64,000 bases of DNA from Coriaria nepalensis. Its lineage: Eukaryota; Streptophyta; Magnoliopsida; Cucurbitales; Coriariaceae. Under the pieces are notes generated by a model. That model made no database searches. It was not told the origin of the DNA and worked only from the letters and a program-made list of their open reading frames with translations. The translations under genes and the position numbers were made by a program. This document shows, one piece after another, positions 1 to 11,430 of this stretch (the first letter of the stretch is position 1; each line of letters begins with the position of its first letter). The DNA lies in contig CP114483.1 of assembly GCA_027186245.1 (NCBI GenBank), forward strand, positions 4,350,001 to 4,414,000, in the 5' to 3' direction.

Positions 1-1049
1 CACTGCAAGCTTGCTGCCCTTAAGCAGCGCTTTTGGTGATCCTCCCCACTCTCTCGTGCAAGCATGCACACTTCAGAAATCAAATTTTCAATACTATGAG
101 TGTAGGTGCCATCAGCCTATCCATGTAAAACGATAAGAGGATCATCATACGAGGAGGTATATAAAGGTCATACTATTTGACAAGAGTATATGTTCCTCTG
201 TTCCACTTCGTATATAAATTACTTGCATCTTTCAAATAAAGGGAAACTATTAGGGCAAATTACCTGACTGTATATGAACCTCGTAAAGGTTTGACATCCA
301 TAGATCCGCAAAGCATCTTGCTTGGAGTTGTCCAAAAGTTCAGTAACCACTTTTAGTAGACTAACAGCAAAATATGCCCTTCAAAACGCAAAAAGAGACA
401 AATAATTGAAACTGTCATTTTCTAAGTTAATTCAATTTCTACATCCAAGTTGAATTCTATGTAGTAGACTCCTCTAGGCACAATGTGACAACTAATAAGT
501 TCATAAGTATTAATTTTATCAAAGAAAAGATCACTTACATCTGCTCCTTACAAATGGAAAGCAATTTATTATAAGCATCTGTAATGATCCCAATGAATTT
601 GATATCCTCACATCTCAGTTCTTTATAACACCTTTCTTCGAGATATTTCACAATCTATTCAGCGTAAAAAGGCACAATCAGTACCTCAGTAATGAAGATC
701 TAAGCTTACTGTTTCTCTCGACTGATAGATGACTATAGATAGCATAAAAAATAACCTTTGGGATGCGGAAAGGGTTCTTCACAGCATACTCGCATAACTT
801 GACAATTTTCCTCTCATTTGGTGGGCCATCCTGCAATGTTTGCAACACTCGAACTCAAATCAATCCAAAATGCAAAACTATGATGGAAGCTTGACATATA
901 AGAAAAATGCTCACAAGAGATTTAGGAAATATCTCAGCAAGAAGCTTCTTGTAGCGCTTGACAGGTTGTCGGGAACTCGATCTTAAAGCGGGGCAGCATA
1001 CACACATTCTCCCACATGCTGGGAAGATTTTTCTGGAAATCACACCCAT
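1..1049 (-). CDS. EFR3/SRL2-like ARM-repeat membrane scaffold, 5' part only
   Basis: Five exons are readable: 915-1049, 756-830, 539-654, 264-378 and 1-117, giving 186 codons before the window edge. The ATG at 1049 opens MGVISRKIFPACGRMCVCCP, a cysteine-rich N terminus, followed by a basic RQPVKRYKKLLAEIFPKS stretch and the conserved DGPPNERKIVKLCEYA and KYLEERCYKELR segments. This matches plant EFR3-type proteins (rice SEMI-ROLLED LEAF 2 and relatives). In that family the N-terminal cysteines are thought to anchor the protein at the plasma membrane, where EFR3 scaffolds a phosphatidylinositol 4-kinase complex; that role is inferred here. All splice sites are GT-AG and no lesions are seen. 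The C-terminal ARM repeats lie outside the window. Confidence 0.85.
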
Positions 1050-1850
1050 TTTCCTGCAACTAAATGGAAAACGTTCTTAACAATAAATTTTAATGACCGT
1101 ACAATGTAGCAAAAAAATTCAAATCTAGAGCCAAGAGAAGTAAACTTTCAACGCAATAGGGGAAAAGAAGAAGGAAAGGGAAAAAGGGAATGATCTTGCC
1201 TGGGCACAGAAGAAGATAGATCATACAAATGCAGTAAAGTTTGTATTTTTTTTTTTTCTTTTAGTGCAAGGAGAGAAAACACATCAAACAAAAGCATAAA
1301 CAAACAAGGCGCAACAGAACAAATTAGAGGTTGCCTCCTCATATTACACCCAAAAAAAATTTTAAAAAAAAAGGTTCCACATTTTTCAGAGGAAGGACAA
1401 TAACCCAAAGTGAAAAAACACCCAGAATACTAAAAAAAACACATTTTAAGGTATAACATCTAATACAGAAAAACATTTCTACTTTGCACCCAAATATTAG
1501 TTTAAACGAAACCAGAATTAAAACTTCCTTGAAGTTACCTTCTTTGTTCCCAGAAAGTGGCAGATCTATGAAGTGTGAAAAACCTCCTGACAAGGCAGGA
1601 GGTAGTTTAACCTTTAACCAGCAGGGAAGAAGGAGAGAGTATGAGAGGAAACTACAAAAGTCACAAAACAGAGAACATGAAGATTATGGTGATCCTACAA
1701 AAATTACAGGTTGCAGGAGAGAGTGAGAAAGAGAGAGAGAGAGAGGTTTGAGAAAGCACGTGATGGGTGTCAGTGTAATACTTCTGAATTAAAGTGAAGT
1801 TGTTTTAGGTCAGAGAAATTTGAAAGACCAACCTTCGACTTTTTCTGTTC
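1050..1850 (-). promoter_or_regulatory. Upstream region / probable 5' UTR of the EFR3-like gene
   Basis: No convincing coding sequence. The stretch has T and A homopolymers (about 1245-1260 and 1350-1375), a short GA microsatellite near 1728-1744 and poly-A tracts at 1880-1915. A long leader, possibly with an intron, is plausible for this family but I cannot place a transcription start. Confidence 0.35.
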
Positions 1851-3560
1851 AATTTTGTTCAATTACTTAATAAAGGAAAAAATAAATTTATAAAAAAATA
1901 AAAAATAAAAAAAAAAGCCTACATTGATTTTTTATATAGACTTTTTGTACAAGTTTCCTTTTTTTTTTTCTAAAGTTTACACATGTTTGATATCTTTATT
2001 ATTTTAAAACCCCTGGATCTTCATTTGCTTTAATTGAAGGAGGAAGATTTAGGCCCGTGAACTTTGTAAAAATTGAGATTTACATCTGAATTTTTTTAAA
2101 ATTATAACATATGCAGTACATCCTCTAAAAACTTACTATTATGATCCATTTTTGTACACCTTGACTAAAAATAGTTCATTTAAATGATCGAGTGGTAGCT
2201 ATAGTGGATGATGGTAGTGAAAGAAGTGATGACAGTCCACAATTGAGTGATGTATATGTTGATGGGAGTGGTGGTAGTAACAGAGAGGCCGAGGACGGGT
2301 GGTTGGAGTAGTAGGGGGGGCAGTGCCAATGGTTGCAAATATAAAAATGGGTTAGCAGTGGAGTAAAAAGATAACGGTGGCGGTAGCAGCGGCGGAAGAT
2401 TGCGGTAATGATGAAGTATCAACGAAGATTATAATTCTTAGTTTATAAAAGTTTTAGTATAAATCTTAATTATTACAAAGTTATGGGTGTAATTTTAAGT
2501 TTTTAAGAAAAAGAAAATGTAATAAATTCTTCTTGATGCTAAAGAGCCGTAGACAGCATTAATTTGTGAGTTTCTTTGTTCTTCTTGTTGTAATGAAAAG
2601 TAAAGAATGTTTTGCTGAGGAACAATGTTGTGTACAAACTTTTTTTTTTTTTTTTTTAAGTGAAATGTGTAACTATACTTGATACTCTTTAAATAAAATT
2701 TACGATAATTCAAGAAGTAATAACAGATAACTCTCTAAATAAAAATCGATTACTTCATTCTTAAAATAATATTCTAGGCATGATCATGATCTGAGGACCG
2801 TTTGCTCTCTTTACAAGTCAGTAGTGACAAACACTAACGTCCGAAAATAACAACCCATCATTTGTTTCCATGACTTGAACAATATGCAGACCAGCAAAGC
2901 AAGTTACGAATTCATATAATTTTGAAAATGTGCATTTCAAGCAAGTACAAAAGCAGATTAGGCTTTTAATATAACCAGGGTATAATCATATCATTATTAC
3001 CTTGTTAAGGATATAACATGGACCATGTAAATCTATCCTTCAAGGCTAGCTTGTGTTTGGTCTTTCTTACAATACTATGATTCTAGTTTATGATCAAACA
3101 TTAGTTTGATGAATATTTATGAAGCATTGTTGTCACTTGTCAGTCTTCAATTCTACAAAAGCAAATTCAAATTCCAGTTGGGAGGATGGGATGAAGATGG
3201 GTGATGGGTCCACTACAAAGAGTGGTTTGTAGACGTCTGGTAAAGACATAATCACAAAGTCCCTACAGAGACTAACATGTTCGTAATAGAGATAATATGA
3301 TTATAGGATTCTCAGAACAAATTACTTATCATCTCTATATTAATTATAGAGATGATAAGTATTACACCGTATGATCATAATCATATATAATAATAAAAAA
3401 TATCATCTCAAACGTGTAGCTTAAGTCTCTTACACCATCAACTTGCATGCTACGCTATTCACTTATGGATAAATGGTTTTTTAAGGTTTTCTAATTTCTA
3501 TGGCAGGGGGAAAAAAATTACAAAGACATTAATTAATAATTATCAATCAAGCACTAAAGT
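1851..3560. other. Intergenic, AT-rich, with one perfect hairpin
   Basis: No gene recognised. 2190-2410 is rich in GGT/GTG-type triplets on the plus strand; the proline/leucine-rich reading frame it gives on the minus strand looks like a composition artefact. A T17-type homopolymer lies near 2641-2657. The only notable structure is the hairpin at 3323-3361. Confidence 0.5.
3323..3361. repeat. Perfect inverted repeat (17-bp arms, 5-base loop)
   Basis: Arms 3323-3339 and 3345-3361 are exact reverse complements around the loop TTAAT. The arm reads TACTTATCATCTCTATA. It could be the core of a MITE or simply a cruciform/hairpin; nothing around it identifies a family. Confidence 0.8.
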
Positions 3561-3923
3561 GACAGACACATACATAACAGTAATGAAGTGGAGTGAATCA
3601 AGTAATTTTGCTGGAAGCTACCGTAATGAAGATGACAAGGGATCCATTTCTTCTTACATTTAAGCAGCCTGCAGATTTTCTTCAAACCCGGTTTACATGA
3701 TCTATGATGCAAAGGAAGAAGTTCATGATAATAAGAAAGCAGAAGCATAGAATCGCCATTTCCCAAACCTCAGACTTAAATGATTTACAGATGTTTACAA
3801 AGGTAATTTTGACCCAAAAGAGGGGGCGTTATAGCAGAGTTTTACAAAAATGATATACAACCAAGATTTTCAGCTGAGGCAGACAACTTAGCTTAAGAGG
3901 TACTACTTGTCATGGCACATTTT

Positions 3924-6900
3924 TCATCGTCTCGAATCATACTGAGAATGCAAGATATCAAGCTTCTCTGTGTACTCGACAGGAGTAGACTCGTTACAAA
4001 ATACTTCATCCCAGATCTTGTTAATATCTGTTCCATAAGTCTTTTCTGAATTAGAAATAAGAATACGTATCTATAGACTGCAACACTACACGTGTTACAA
4101 TTTTTATTTTCATCAAAATAAATGAGACTCACTTTTGCCTAAAAAATTAAAATTACGAAAATAAGTTGATTTCTGAAACATACCGTACTTGTCGGTTGAT
4201 GAAAGACACATTATGAGCATGCCAAATCTCGGAACTTTGGTTAAATTTTCCAAGAAACTGAAAGCCAGTTCCATCTCTTCTCTGCAAAGTAAGATGGTAA
4301 AGATATCAGTATGGCCTTTAAGAACTTATTACAAAAGCCCATCTACCGAAGAGATGAACAATAAACTACGACTTTTCTACTTACGTGAAAAAGGTTGCTA
4401 TGCATTTGACAATGTCGACTAGTATGGGAGCAGTCAACGCATTTTTGAATATCTGTGGTAAAGTAGTTGGAGATATGGCCTAATAGCAAAAACAAAACAT
4501 CAATTGCAGAGTCAATTGAGTAAGGAAAATAACAAATAAGAAACACAAGTATGGAGAGAAGGTCTAAAATGAATATGTAACAGACCTTTAGAAGGCGAGC
4601 TTGCAATGCATGATCACCAGAAAATCCCCTCCAAGAAGTCTCAAATTCATATGCTGTATTCGGTGGTGTGATGTTTTTAGAAGCTTCCAACATGGCTCGA
4701 GATGCTGCTCGAGAAGCAAGCTCTTGCACTGACAGCTTCAGTTCTTGTTTCCTGGCACTACGATATCTCTGCTATAAGTTGGCAAGAGGGCAGTGTAAAA
4801 TTTTGTTAGGAAAGGACAAGAAAGATTAGAGGACGAAGATAACGGTACTTATAATGCCAGTGAGTGGCTAAAAATTGACAAAATTGGCTAGCAAAGAACA
4901 AGAAAGTTTAGTTGCAATGTATATGCAGTGTAAGTGAACAACTGTGAGCTTGATATGATCTCATGACAAACCTGCACATGCCCCAAATCAGAACTTCCAA
5001 CTGCATCTTCAGTTCTGCTTTCAGCTCCTATACTGTTGTTAGCTATTTCTTCTAAGACCACGGATGACTTAACAGGTCCCTTTCCTCCATGTTCCTGCAA
5101 ATAGAGTTGAAGGGTTAAGAGGGAAGTCCGCAAGATAACATGCATATTTCAAAATAATCCATTATCCTTGTTTATCTTCCACCACAACGGGTAGAGAGCA
5201 GAGAATTTTCAAAGGACAACAAATGCTATTACTTTGAGATGTTCTTGAACAGCAGTTACTCCTGAACTAGAGGTGTCTGAGACAGAACAAATGACCTGAA
5301 CTTTTGCCCCCATGTCAGATTTTCCTACTTTTGGTGTTCCTTGTGCAGAGCCTTGTAATGATTCCGATGCCTTTTGAAAAATTGCCTGGAAAAATCAATT
5401 CAGATTATTTAAGAAAAGAAAAAAGGAAAACCTGTTTAACTACATATTCGTAACTGCTCTATGTTTTGTCGAGTTAGAACAGCCTGCAATGCAGGATCAC
5501 CAGATAAAAATATATAATACGATAAGTTCATGTTGCAAGGCCCACTTTTTCAAGCAGAGATTTGGTCTCAGCAAACTGTTTCTTGATTTCTTCGTTGTGA
5601 GGCTCCAATCTCCCAGCAAACTCAGCATCTGATGTTAGCTATAGTCAATATATCAGACACGTAAACTTCATAAAGATATACTGAAAAAACAATACATTGT
5701 CTAGTACTGTATTTCTTCAACATACCCGCCATGGCTTCTTTAAGCTTTCCAAGCTCTTTCCTAGCTGTTACTCGGCGTGAATATGCTTTGATGTAGCGGT
5801 CATCTAGATTTAAGGCTTCTGTACAGTCATCCTCAGCCTCCTGGAATCTGATGGACAAGAAAAAATAATGGATTAAAAGACCAGTTTTAATGCGTCTAAA
5901 TGCAGATCAACTATTCTACCAAGAGCGTCATTTGAGTAAATAACAAACAACAGAAAGATGAAGATAAAATGAGACAAGAGTATAGAATGATATTTGCCTT
6001 TTGATTTTGAGGTAGGCCATTGCCCTATTTGCAAAAGCTACAGCAGTAGGTGACAATGCAAGACTTTGTGAATAGCAGTCAATGGCTTCTTTAAATTTCT
6101 TCTGCTTGAAATACTCATTACCCTATAAAATGAGAGAGATTTTATATATGAGATGATGAGACTATGGGGTGCCACTTATAAATCCATCAATAGAAGTGAA
6201 ATCACGTTCAAAATCCTACCTGCTCTTTCTCTCTAGAAGCATCAACAAAATTTTGCTCATTATCTGATAGGCGACCGACTTCATTATGCTTAATCAAGTA
6301 ATCATATTTTCCAATATTGTTTTCTGAATAATCAACTGTAGGAGTTTTTCTCGTCTCCCTCCTACTCTCATCAACAACTCCGGCACTCTGACAAGGCCAT
6401 ACATTATGAATACCCCATGAGTCCACAAATATCACTTGAAGAATATATGTATCTAGGGGCACTTTGACAAAATGAAAACTTTCTTCATTCAAGGATGTCA
6501 AAAATACATATATATCATTAAAATTGTTGAAAAGTCATAAGTTCCAGTAACATTTAAGTCACGAGGAATTTATAAATTAAGATACAACAAAATGAATCCA
6601 TTTGCTCTGACACTACATGACCATTTTCACACACACAAAACCAACTTCTGTGTTATTATCCAAATATAGAATGACACTCAAAATTTATACTGAATTTAAA
6701 GTTCATCACTTTTCAGGCACCAAATACACCAAAAAAAAAAAAAAAACATACATAGAAAGTAAATATCCCAGCTACCCATTTCTTGTTTATAATTCAACAC
6801 TTCACTAACACATTGAATGGTCAAGAAAGTAAGAATGTAGAAAATGGCACCTTCCCCTTTTCAATAGATTGTTTCATCTTCTTATCTTTGTCCTTAACAG

Positions 6901-7331
6901 AAAGCTCCCAGTCCTGCAAATTATTCAAAAATCCCTCGAAATCCTGGACGAAAGCAGATCAACCAAACCAATATAGAAAGACTTCTATAAGAATACTCAA
7001 ACCAAAACCACTTGCAAAGTAAAACAAAAAACAAAAAAACACACAAGAAGCCCTTTAACTTATTAAAAACATAAAAAATTAAAATTTAACTAATGCAGAT
7101 GGACAGTTCCAAGACATTGCAGCTGAGAATATGATAACAGCAATTAGAAGCTTCAATGCGTATAAATATTGCAAAAAAATGATTTAGAAAACGTCATATT
7201 CTCCCAATTTCCATTGTCGTCGGTTTCTCGACAAGTAAAGCAAGGATCAAAGCCATAAACTACAAGTCCCTAAGAAAATTAAGAGGTACCAGAGCCTGAT
7301 CACGACCGTGCTTGCTTGGAACCCTTGCCAT
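3924..7331 (-). CDS. RPAP3: RPAP3-like TPR co-chaperone
   Basis: Twelve exons give 468 residues: 7290-7331, 6851-6943, 6220-6387, 5998-6122, 5726-5847, 5546-5628, 5233-5385, 4972-5094, 4586-4768, 4385-4479, 4184-4281, 3924-4045. The protein opens MARVPSKHGRDQAL and FEGFLNNLQDWELSVKDKDK, as in RNA polymerase II-associated protein 3. A TPR block follows (GNEYFKQKKFKEAIDCYSQS, AFANRAMAYLK, CTEALNLDDRYIKAYSRR), then a low-complexity linker. The C-terminal RPAP3_C domain starts at TAYEFETSWRGFSGDHALQA and runs to the end. In this family TPRs bind HSP90 and the C-terminal domain binds the R2TP core for assembly of polymerases and PIKK complexes. The intron after 5998 appears to use a GC donor. Arabidopsis TPR5 is the likely counterpart. 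Confidence 0.9.
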
Positions 7332-7859
7332 GGAGTAAGAGAAAACAACAGAGACTTCGCCAAACCTAGTAGTCAAAAGCTCTAGAAGTCCAGAGGTAGA
7401 TGAAGGCAACTCTCTCTCTCTGTATTTGAAAGGATAATATAGGTATTATGGCAAAATAATAAGGGCAAAAGTGGCGATATGAAAACTTCATCAAAAGCAG
7501 TATGGTTTGGGCTCCAGAACCGTTTTGAAGCCCGAAAACATCCACCACTACAAGAGCCCAATTTCCGTTAAAGACAATGGGCCCATCATCATTTTCTTCT
7601 ATAAGCAGAAGAAGAGACTTCCTAACCACTTGATTGAAATAAAGGTCAAGATTATGAAATCATTTCTTTGAACGAGGCCTCGCATATGGGTAGCATCTTG
7701 CGCACTTATACCCCACGGTGGGGCCTTATGGGAAAGGGCCCAGCCCAATAGGGTCTGCCCGTCCTACTCTCCACTTTTACCTCTCAACTTACATTATTCA
7801 TCATTCAACCACAAATCCAGGGAAGAGATTCGTAGAATAGTTCAAGACAAAGTTCGATC
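7332..7859. other. Upstream of the RPAP3-like gene
   Basis: The promoter/leader of the minus-strand RPAP3-like gene should lie here. I see no coding signal. 7680-7765 is unusually GC-rich for the neighbourhood. No TATA box was picked out with confidence. Confidence 0.3.
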
Positions 7860-8130
7860 TCGCTAAGACTTCACATCAAACTTCCCAGCCTTAGGCAACG
7901 GCTTCAATCTTAGAAGTCACGCTACTCGTTCGGCTGATGGTCGCAAATCTTGTCTCTTCCTTCTCTTCCCTCTTCTTCTCCTCAAACAAGAGCGATAAAT
8001 CGAACCCTTCCAATAAAGAAGCACATACAAGATTACACCACAAGACCAAAGATTAGCAAAACTGCATCATCATAACCTTTTTTTCCAATCACCTCAGGTC
8101 CAACATAAGAAGGTGGTCCTGCTTCAATGG
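7860..8130 (-). pseudogene. CIPK (CBL-interacting protein kinase) remnant
   Basis: Reading the minus strand from about 8126 gives AGPPSYVGPEVIGKKGYDDA, matching the kinase activation-segment APE region. A frame change then gives ANLWSCGVILYVLL, the kinase helix F region, and soon after TRFATISRTSSVTSKIEAVA and, in a third frame, KAGKFDVKS, resembling the C-terminal region of CIPKs. The kinase C-lobe and NAF region between them are missing, with at least two frameshifts and several stops, so this is debris from an internally deleted copy. The upstream side (8130-8420) shows nothing recognisable. Assignment rests on recalled family sequence. Confidence 0.6.
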
Positions 8131-8591
8131 CGACAAGGGAGACAAAACAAAGAAAAACAAAACAAAGCGACTCAAAGAATCCATAACAAGCATAATAAAG
8201 ATTCGAATAAAAAAGAACATCATTACCTCTTCAATGGTGGCTTGAAAAAGCTTTGGTATTTTTCTAGATCGCACAAAATCAGCCACGGCAGGGAGCTTCA
8301 AAATATTGGAAGGAGAGAAAGGAAATGAATTCCATTTCCGTAATTTCAAATGAATGCAACCAAACAAGCCATTAAAGATTTGAATGGTCTTAACAAAATT
8401 TGTCAATTATAAATTTTAAACTATGATTTTGAGGTAAACTTAATGACTAGGAAAACCTATGTAAAGGACTTGGAGATTTTAATAAGCAAACCTACTCGAT
8501 TCATCTTACGTCATTTTGTCGAGTATATTATGTGCATTTCAATACATGCAGTAACAAAAGATTCTCCGAGTTAAACTGACCATTGTGTTCA
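8131..8591. other. Spacer between the CIPK remnant and the peptide-gene array
   Basis: The kinase N-lobe expected upstream of the CIPK fragment is not recognisable here. An open frame exists on the minus strand but has no family resemblance that I can see. Confidence 0.35.
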
Positions 8592-8929
8592 TTAGCAAGC
8601 TCTTGTATCAGGCGTGCATATAGTTGTGTAGGTACGATGAGTATCAAATGTTGTGCCGATTACTATATCTCTTACTATAGCTATCATTCTCATCATCATC
8701 ATCATCATCATCTTTCTTCTTGTTGTGTAGTGTAGGTACGATGAATATCAAATGTCGCGCCTACCGAAGGTTTTTTGCTTGTAACTGTGGATGCAAGTTG
8801 TCTTGCTTCCTCAAGCGGTTTCAGGCCGGTATCGCTAGCACCATTTCTCTCCTCCAAGGTAAACCTTCACCCATCAATTTCAGTGCTTATCGTGAACAAT
8901 ATCATGATCGTTGACTTTATCGTCGTCAT
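8592..8929 (-). pseudogene. Dead copy of the small secreted Cys-peptide gene
   Basis: Starts like its neighbours (MTTIKSTIMILF then STEIDG), but the conserved GRRF after the signal peptide is broken: AGA has become TGA at 8867-8869. Beyond it RFTLEERNGASDTGLKP is still recognisable. There is then a repeated segment encoding FD-HRTYTT, a frame change, the acidic run KKKDDDDDDENDSY, a short deletion, and finally GTTFDTHRTYTTICTPDTRAC with stop at 8592, keeping the C-x-P-x4-C ending of the intact copies. The 5' splice acceptor seen in the others (TTACAG) is also altered (CTTAGT). It is the end member of a tandem array with 9835-10083 and 12259-12588. Confidence 0.75.
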
Positions 8930-9834
8930 GGTTAACACTAAGTAGTAGCCATTCTAATTGCAAGAGACCTATTGTTCTATGATCGAATGTGATCAAATTT
9001 CCGATACATAGTCTCAGTAAAATCAGAATTTTAGAAAATAGACTCAATTATATATATATATATATATATTGTATGCATCAAAACATAGATTAAATGAGTA
9101 ACGATTTGATTGAGAAACATCATGGATCATACTTCATAGACATAACAAGTAAAATTCTTGTTAAAAACATGGAAAAATGATCGATCAATTACAAATCAAA
9201 TAATAGTTTATCAATTACAAAACAAATAAAATCGTATTATATATATTTAAATTTATTAAATAATATGATTTTATTTATCAAATTATAAAAATAATACTTC
9301 ATAGATATAAGAAATTTCTATTCTAACCCTGAACTAGCATATATGGGGAAATCAGGCAACTTGCCCCCAACATACCTGCCAAATGAGTGATATATATGAA
9401 GCAACTTTGGGAATTATGTGAAATGAATTTTTAATTATAGTTTAAATAATTTGTTCAAAATAAGTTTATCACGATTACTCCAACGCCAAAATAAGTTTAA
9501 ACACTAATCCGATCTTAATTACATTACAAATATGCCTAATTAGTACTTAAAACCATTTCCCTCTACAATTGGATATTACCACATCCACATGTCCTACATT
9601 TATCTTAATTAAAAACACCATAACTATATCAAAAATCTTTATTAGTTACTTTACTTGGCCTATAGCAACCATGACGTGCTTACAATCTTACATACAGCTA
9701 CAATACCTTCTTCTTCTTCTTCTTCTTCTTTGTTTTTCCTTCATTTTTGGCCAAACATATAGCTACAGTCTTATGCATATCGCAAGTACAGTCACAAAAG
9801 ATCTTCTGAGTTGAAGCGATCATCACCCGATTCA
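8930..9834. other. Spacer within the peptide-gene array
   Basis: 9100-9200 resembles the region upstream of both intact copies (AACATGGAAAAATGAT is shared). 9610-9834 resembles the 3' flank of the copy at 12259 (compare 12035-12258). A TA microsatellite lies at about 9050-9070, and a CTT run of about 20 bases near 9708-9730. No separate gene. Confidence 0.5.
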
Positions 9835-10083
9835 TCAGCAAGGCTGTTTATTAGGCGCGCACTGAGTAGCGAAGATATGATGACTATCAGATGTTGTTCC
9901 CTGAGGATTACTATAGTTCTTATAGCTATCATTCTTATCATCATCATCATCTTTCTTGTTGTTGGTATTGCTTGCACCATTTGACTCCTCCAAAATAAAC
10001 CTTCTCCCATCAATTTCGGTGCTTAACATGAATACTATCATTCCAATACCCAATATCATAATAGATGTCTTCATCATCATCAT
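9835..10083 (-). CDS. Small secreted Cys-peptide precursor, copy A
   Basis: 82 residues. A hydrophobic signal segment (KTSIMILGIGMIVFML) is followed by STEIDGRRF, an acidic low-complexity spacer (KKDDDDDKND), and a C terminus ending NPQGTTSDSHHIFATQC then APNKQPC. I chose the ATG cluster at 10074-10083 because just upstream lies a splice acceptor (ACTAATTACAG|G) shared with copy B. The first exon is non-coding, near 10546-10615, with a donor reading AACAAG|GTAAGC and a TATA-like box at about 10621-10627. The layout suggests a processed extracellular signal peptide whose active part is the two-cysteine tail. It recalls plant phytocytokines such as CTNIP/SCREW, but I cannot confirm that family. 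Confidence 0.75.
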   Translation of the reverse strand: MMMMKTSIMILGIGMIVFMLSTEIDGRRFILEESNGASNTNNKKDDDDDKNDSYKNYSNPQGTTSDSHHIFATQCAPNKQPC

Positions 10084-10545
10084 TATTAACCTGTAATTAG
10101 TAGATATAGACATTTCTTTAATAGTTTAGCGATTTTTTTTTTGGTCGTTTACAGATAGGATTAAGGTGTAAGTTGTTACAAAATTGACTCAACAAATATA
10201 ACCAAAGAAGATCGATCCTTTACAAGGTCTTAGTTCCAATTCAAATTACAAGAGACGTGTTAATTTTTATTATATGATGGAATGTGATTAAGTTCTATAT
10301 ATATATAGTTTTTATAAAATTAGAATATTATTCTAAAATAAACTCATAATATATATATATATATATATGTGCATCAAAACATAGATAAATGAGTAACAAA
10401 TATATTGAAGGTGACAAGTAAAATCTATCATGGAAACATGGAAAAATGATTGATCAATCATTACAAAACAATTAAACTTCATCTGCAACATATATATTGC
10501 AGGAGATCGAATATGTAAGAAAACAAAAGTACCAAGTTTTCATGG

Positions 10546-10640
10546 CTTACCTTGTTCTCTAAACTCTCTGCAGGTTTTCATGTTGGTTTAGAACGACGAT
10601 ATTAAAACTCAAGGAAGCGAATATATAGTGAAATTTGTTA
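10546..10640 (-). promoter_or_regulatory. Promoter and 5' UTR exon of peptide gene copy A
   Basis: Reading on the minus strand: a TATA-like CACTATATATTCGC, then CTTCCTTGAGTTTTAATATC, then the donor AACAAG|GTAAGC. The same order occurs upstream of copy B at about 12995-13060. The leader carries an upstream ATG (near 10582) that after splicing would encode 11 residues and stop just before the main start. Copy B has ATT at that place. Confidence 0.55.
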
Positions 10641-11106
10641 TCTTTTTCTTAATCATGATTACTGAGAAAGTAAGATTTAGAAGGTGGTACACTAAGAAAG
10701 GCAAAAATTATCACAAAGTGGATCGATCGGATTTGGTTTTGCTCTTCATACAATCAACTGCTTCAAATTAGTGGCCGATTAAAAAAAAAAAAACCCTAAC
10801 ATTCGTAAAACCATTAAGTATTATCTGTCGGAGGCATGACCTCACTTCTGATGTGTACATATCAAGTATTATCCTTTTTTTTTTCTTTTTGTAAGGAAAA
10901 GCCAAATCAAAGGAAAAAAAATCACATTACTAAGCTAGCAGGCCATATGAATACTAACCATTGATCAAGGAGAGTTCCTCTCAATTTATATAAAATTTAG
11001 GGTAGGAAAAAAATATGTTTTTTAATAAAATTTTAAAGATTTATTTATAGAAATTTATTATTTTTAAGATTAAATCCTAGTTTAGAAAAATTGAGGACGG
11101 ACAATG

Positions 11107-11190
11107 CACCCTTTTACCGCTCTCCTTCCTCCGCCTCTTCGATAATGTCGCTTTTTACGGCTCTCCTTCCTCCGCCTCTTGGATAATGTC
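11107..11190. repeat. Short tandem duplication (about 42-bp unit, two copies)
   Basis: CTCTCCTTCCTCCGCCTCTT followed by a near-identical GGATAATGTCG-type end occurs twice in immediate succession. The units differ at a few positions. It is a pyrimidine-rich GC island in AT-rich spacer. Confidence 0.7.
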
Positions 11191-11249
11191 GGGTAAAGCT
11201 AGTTAAGATATAAAAACACCCAACTCAATGAAAAAGGAAGTTATAGTCA

Positions 11250-11430
11250 ATTTCATAGGCCGGCATAATCATGGTTAATGAGAACATACGATTTAGAAGG
11301 TGGGAAATGAGAAAAGCAATTAAGCAAAAATCATTGAAATTAAGTGGAGAAAATCACATTAAATTACTTATTTAATGGAGCCTTCTATACATTTTAACTG
11401 TTTCAAATTAGTGGGCAACTACCTAGATGG
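11250..11430 (-). repeat. Orphan copy of the peptide-gene promoter
   Basis: The order ATAATCATGGTTAATGAGAA, then ACGATTTAGAAGGTGG, then CAAATTAGTGGGCAACTA matches 10650-10780 upstream of copy A and part of 13080-13210 upstream of copy B. No leader exon or coding body follows it, so it looks like the residue of a lost fourth array member. Confidence 0.6.

Noticed and set aside
2180..2422. Pro/Leu-rich minus-strand open frame
   Set aside because: Produced by GGT/GTG-type triplet bias; no start context, domain or homologue recognised.
8720..8914. Cys-rich plus-strand open frame
   Set aside because: It is antisense to the dead peptide-gene copy; a similar antisense frame appears over copy B for the same reason.
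9050..10370. TA runs considered as part of a mobile element
   Set aside because: They are simple microsatellites with no flanking terminal repeats.
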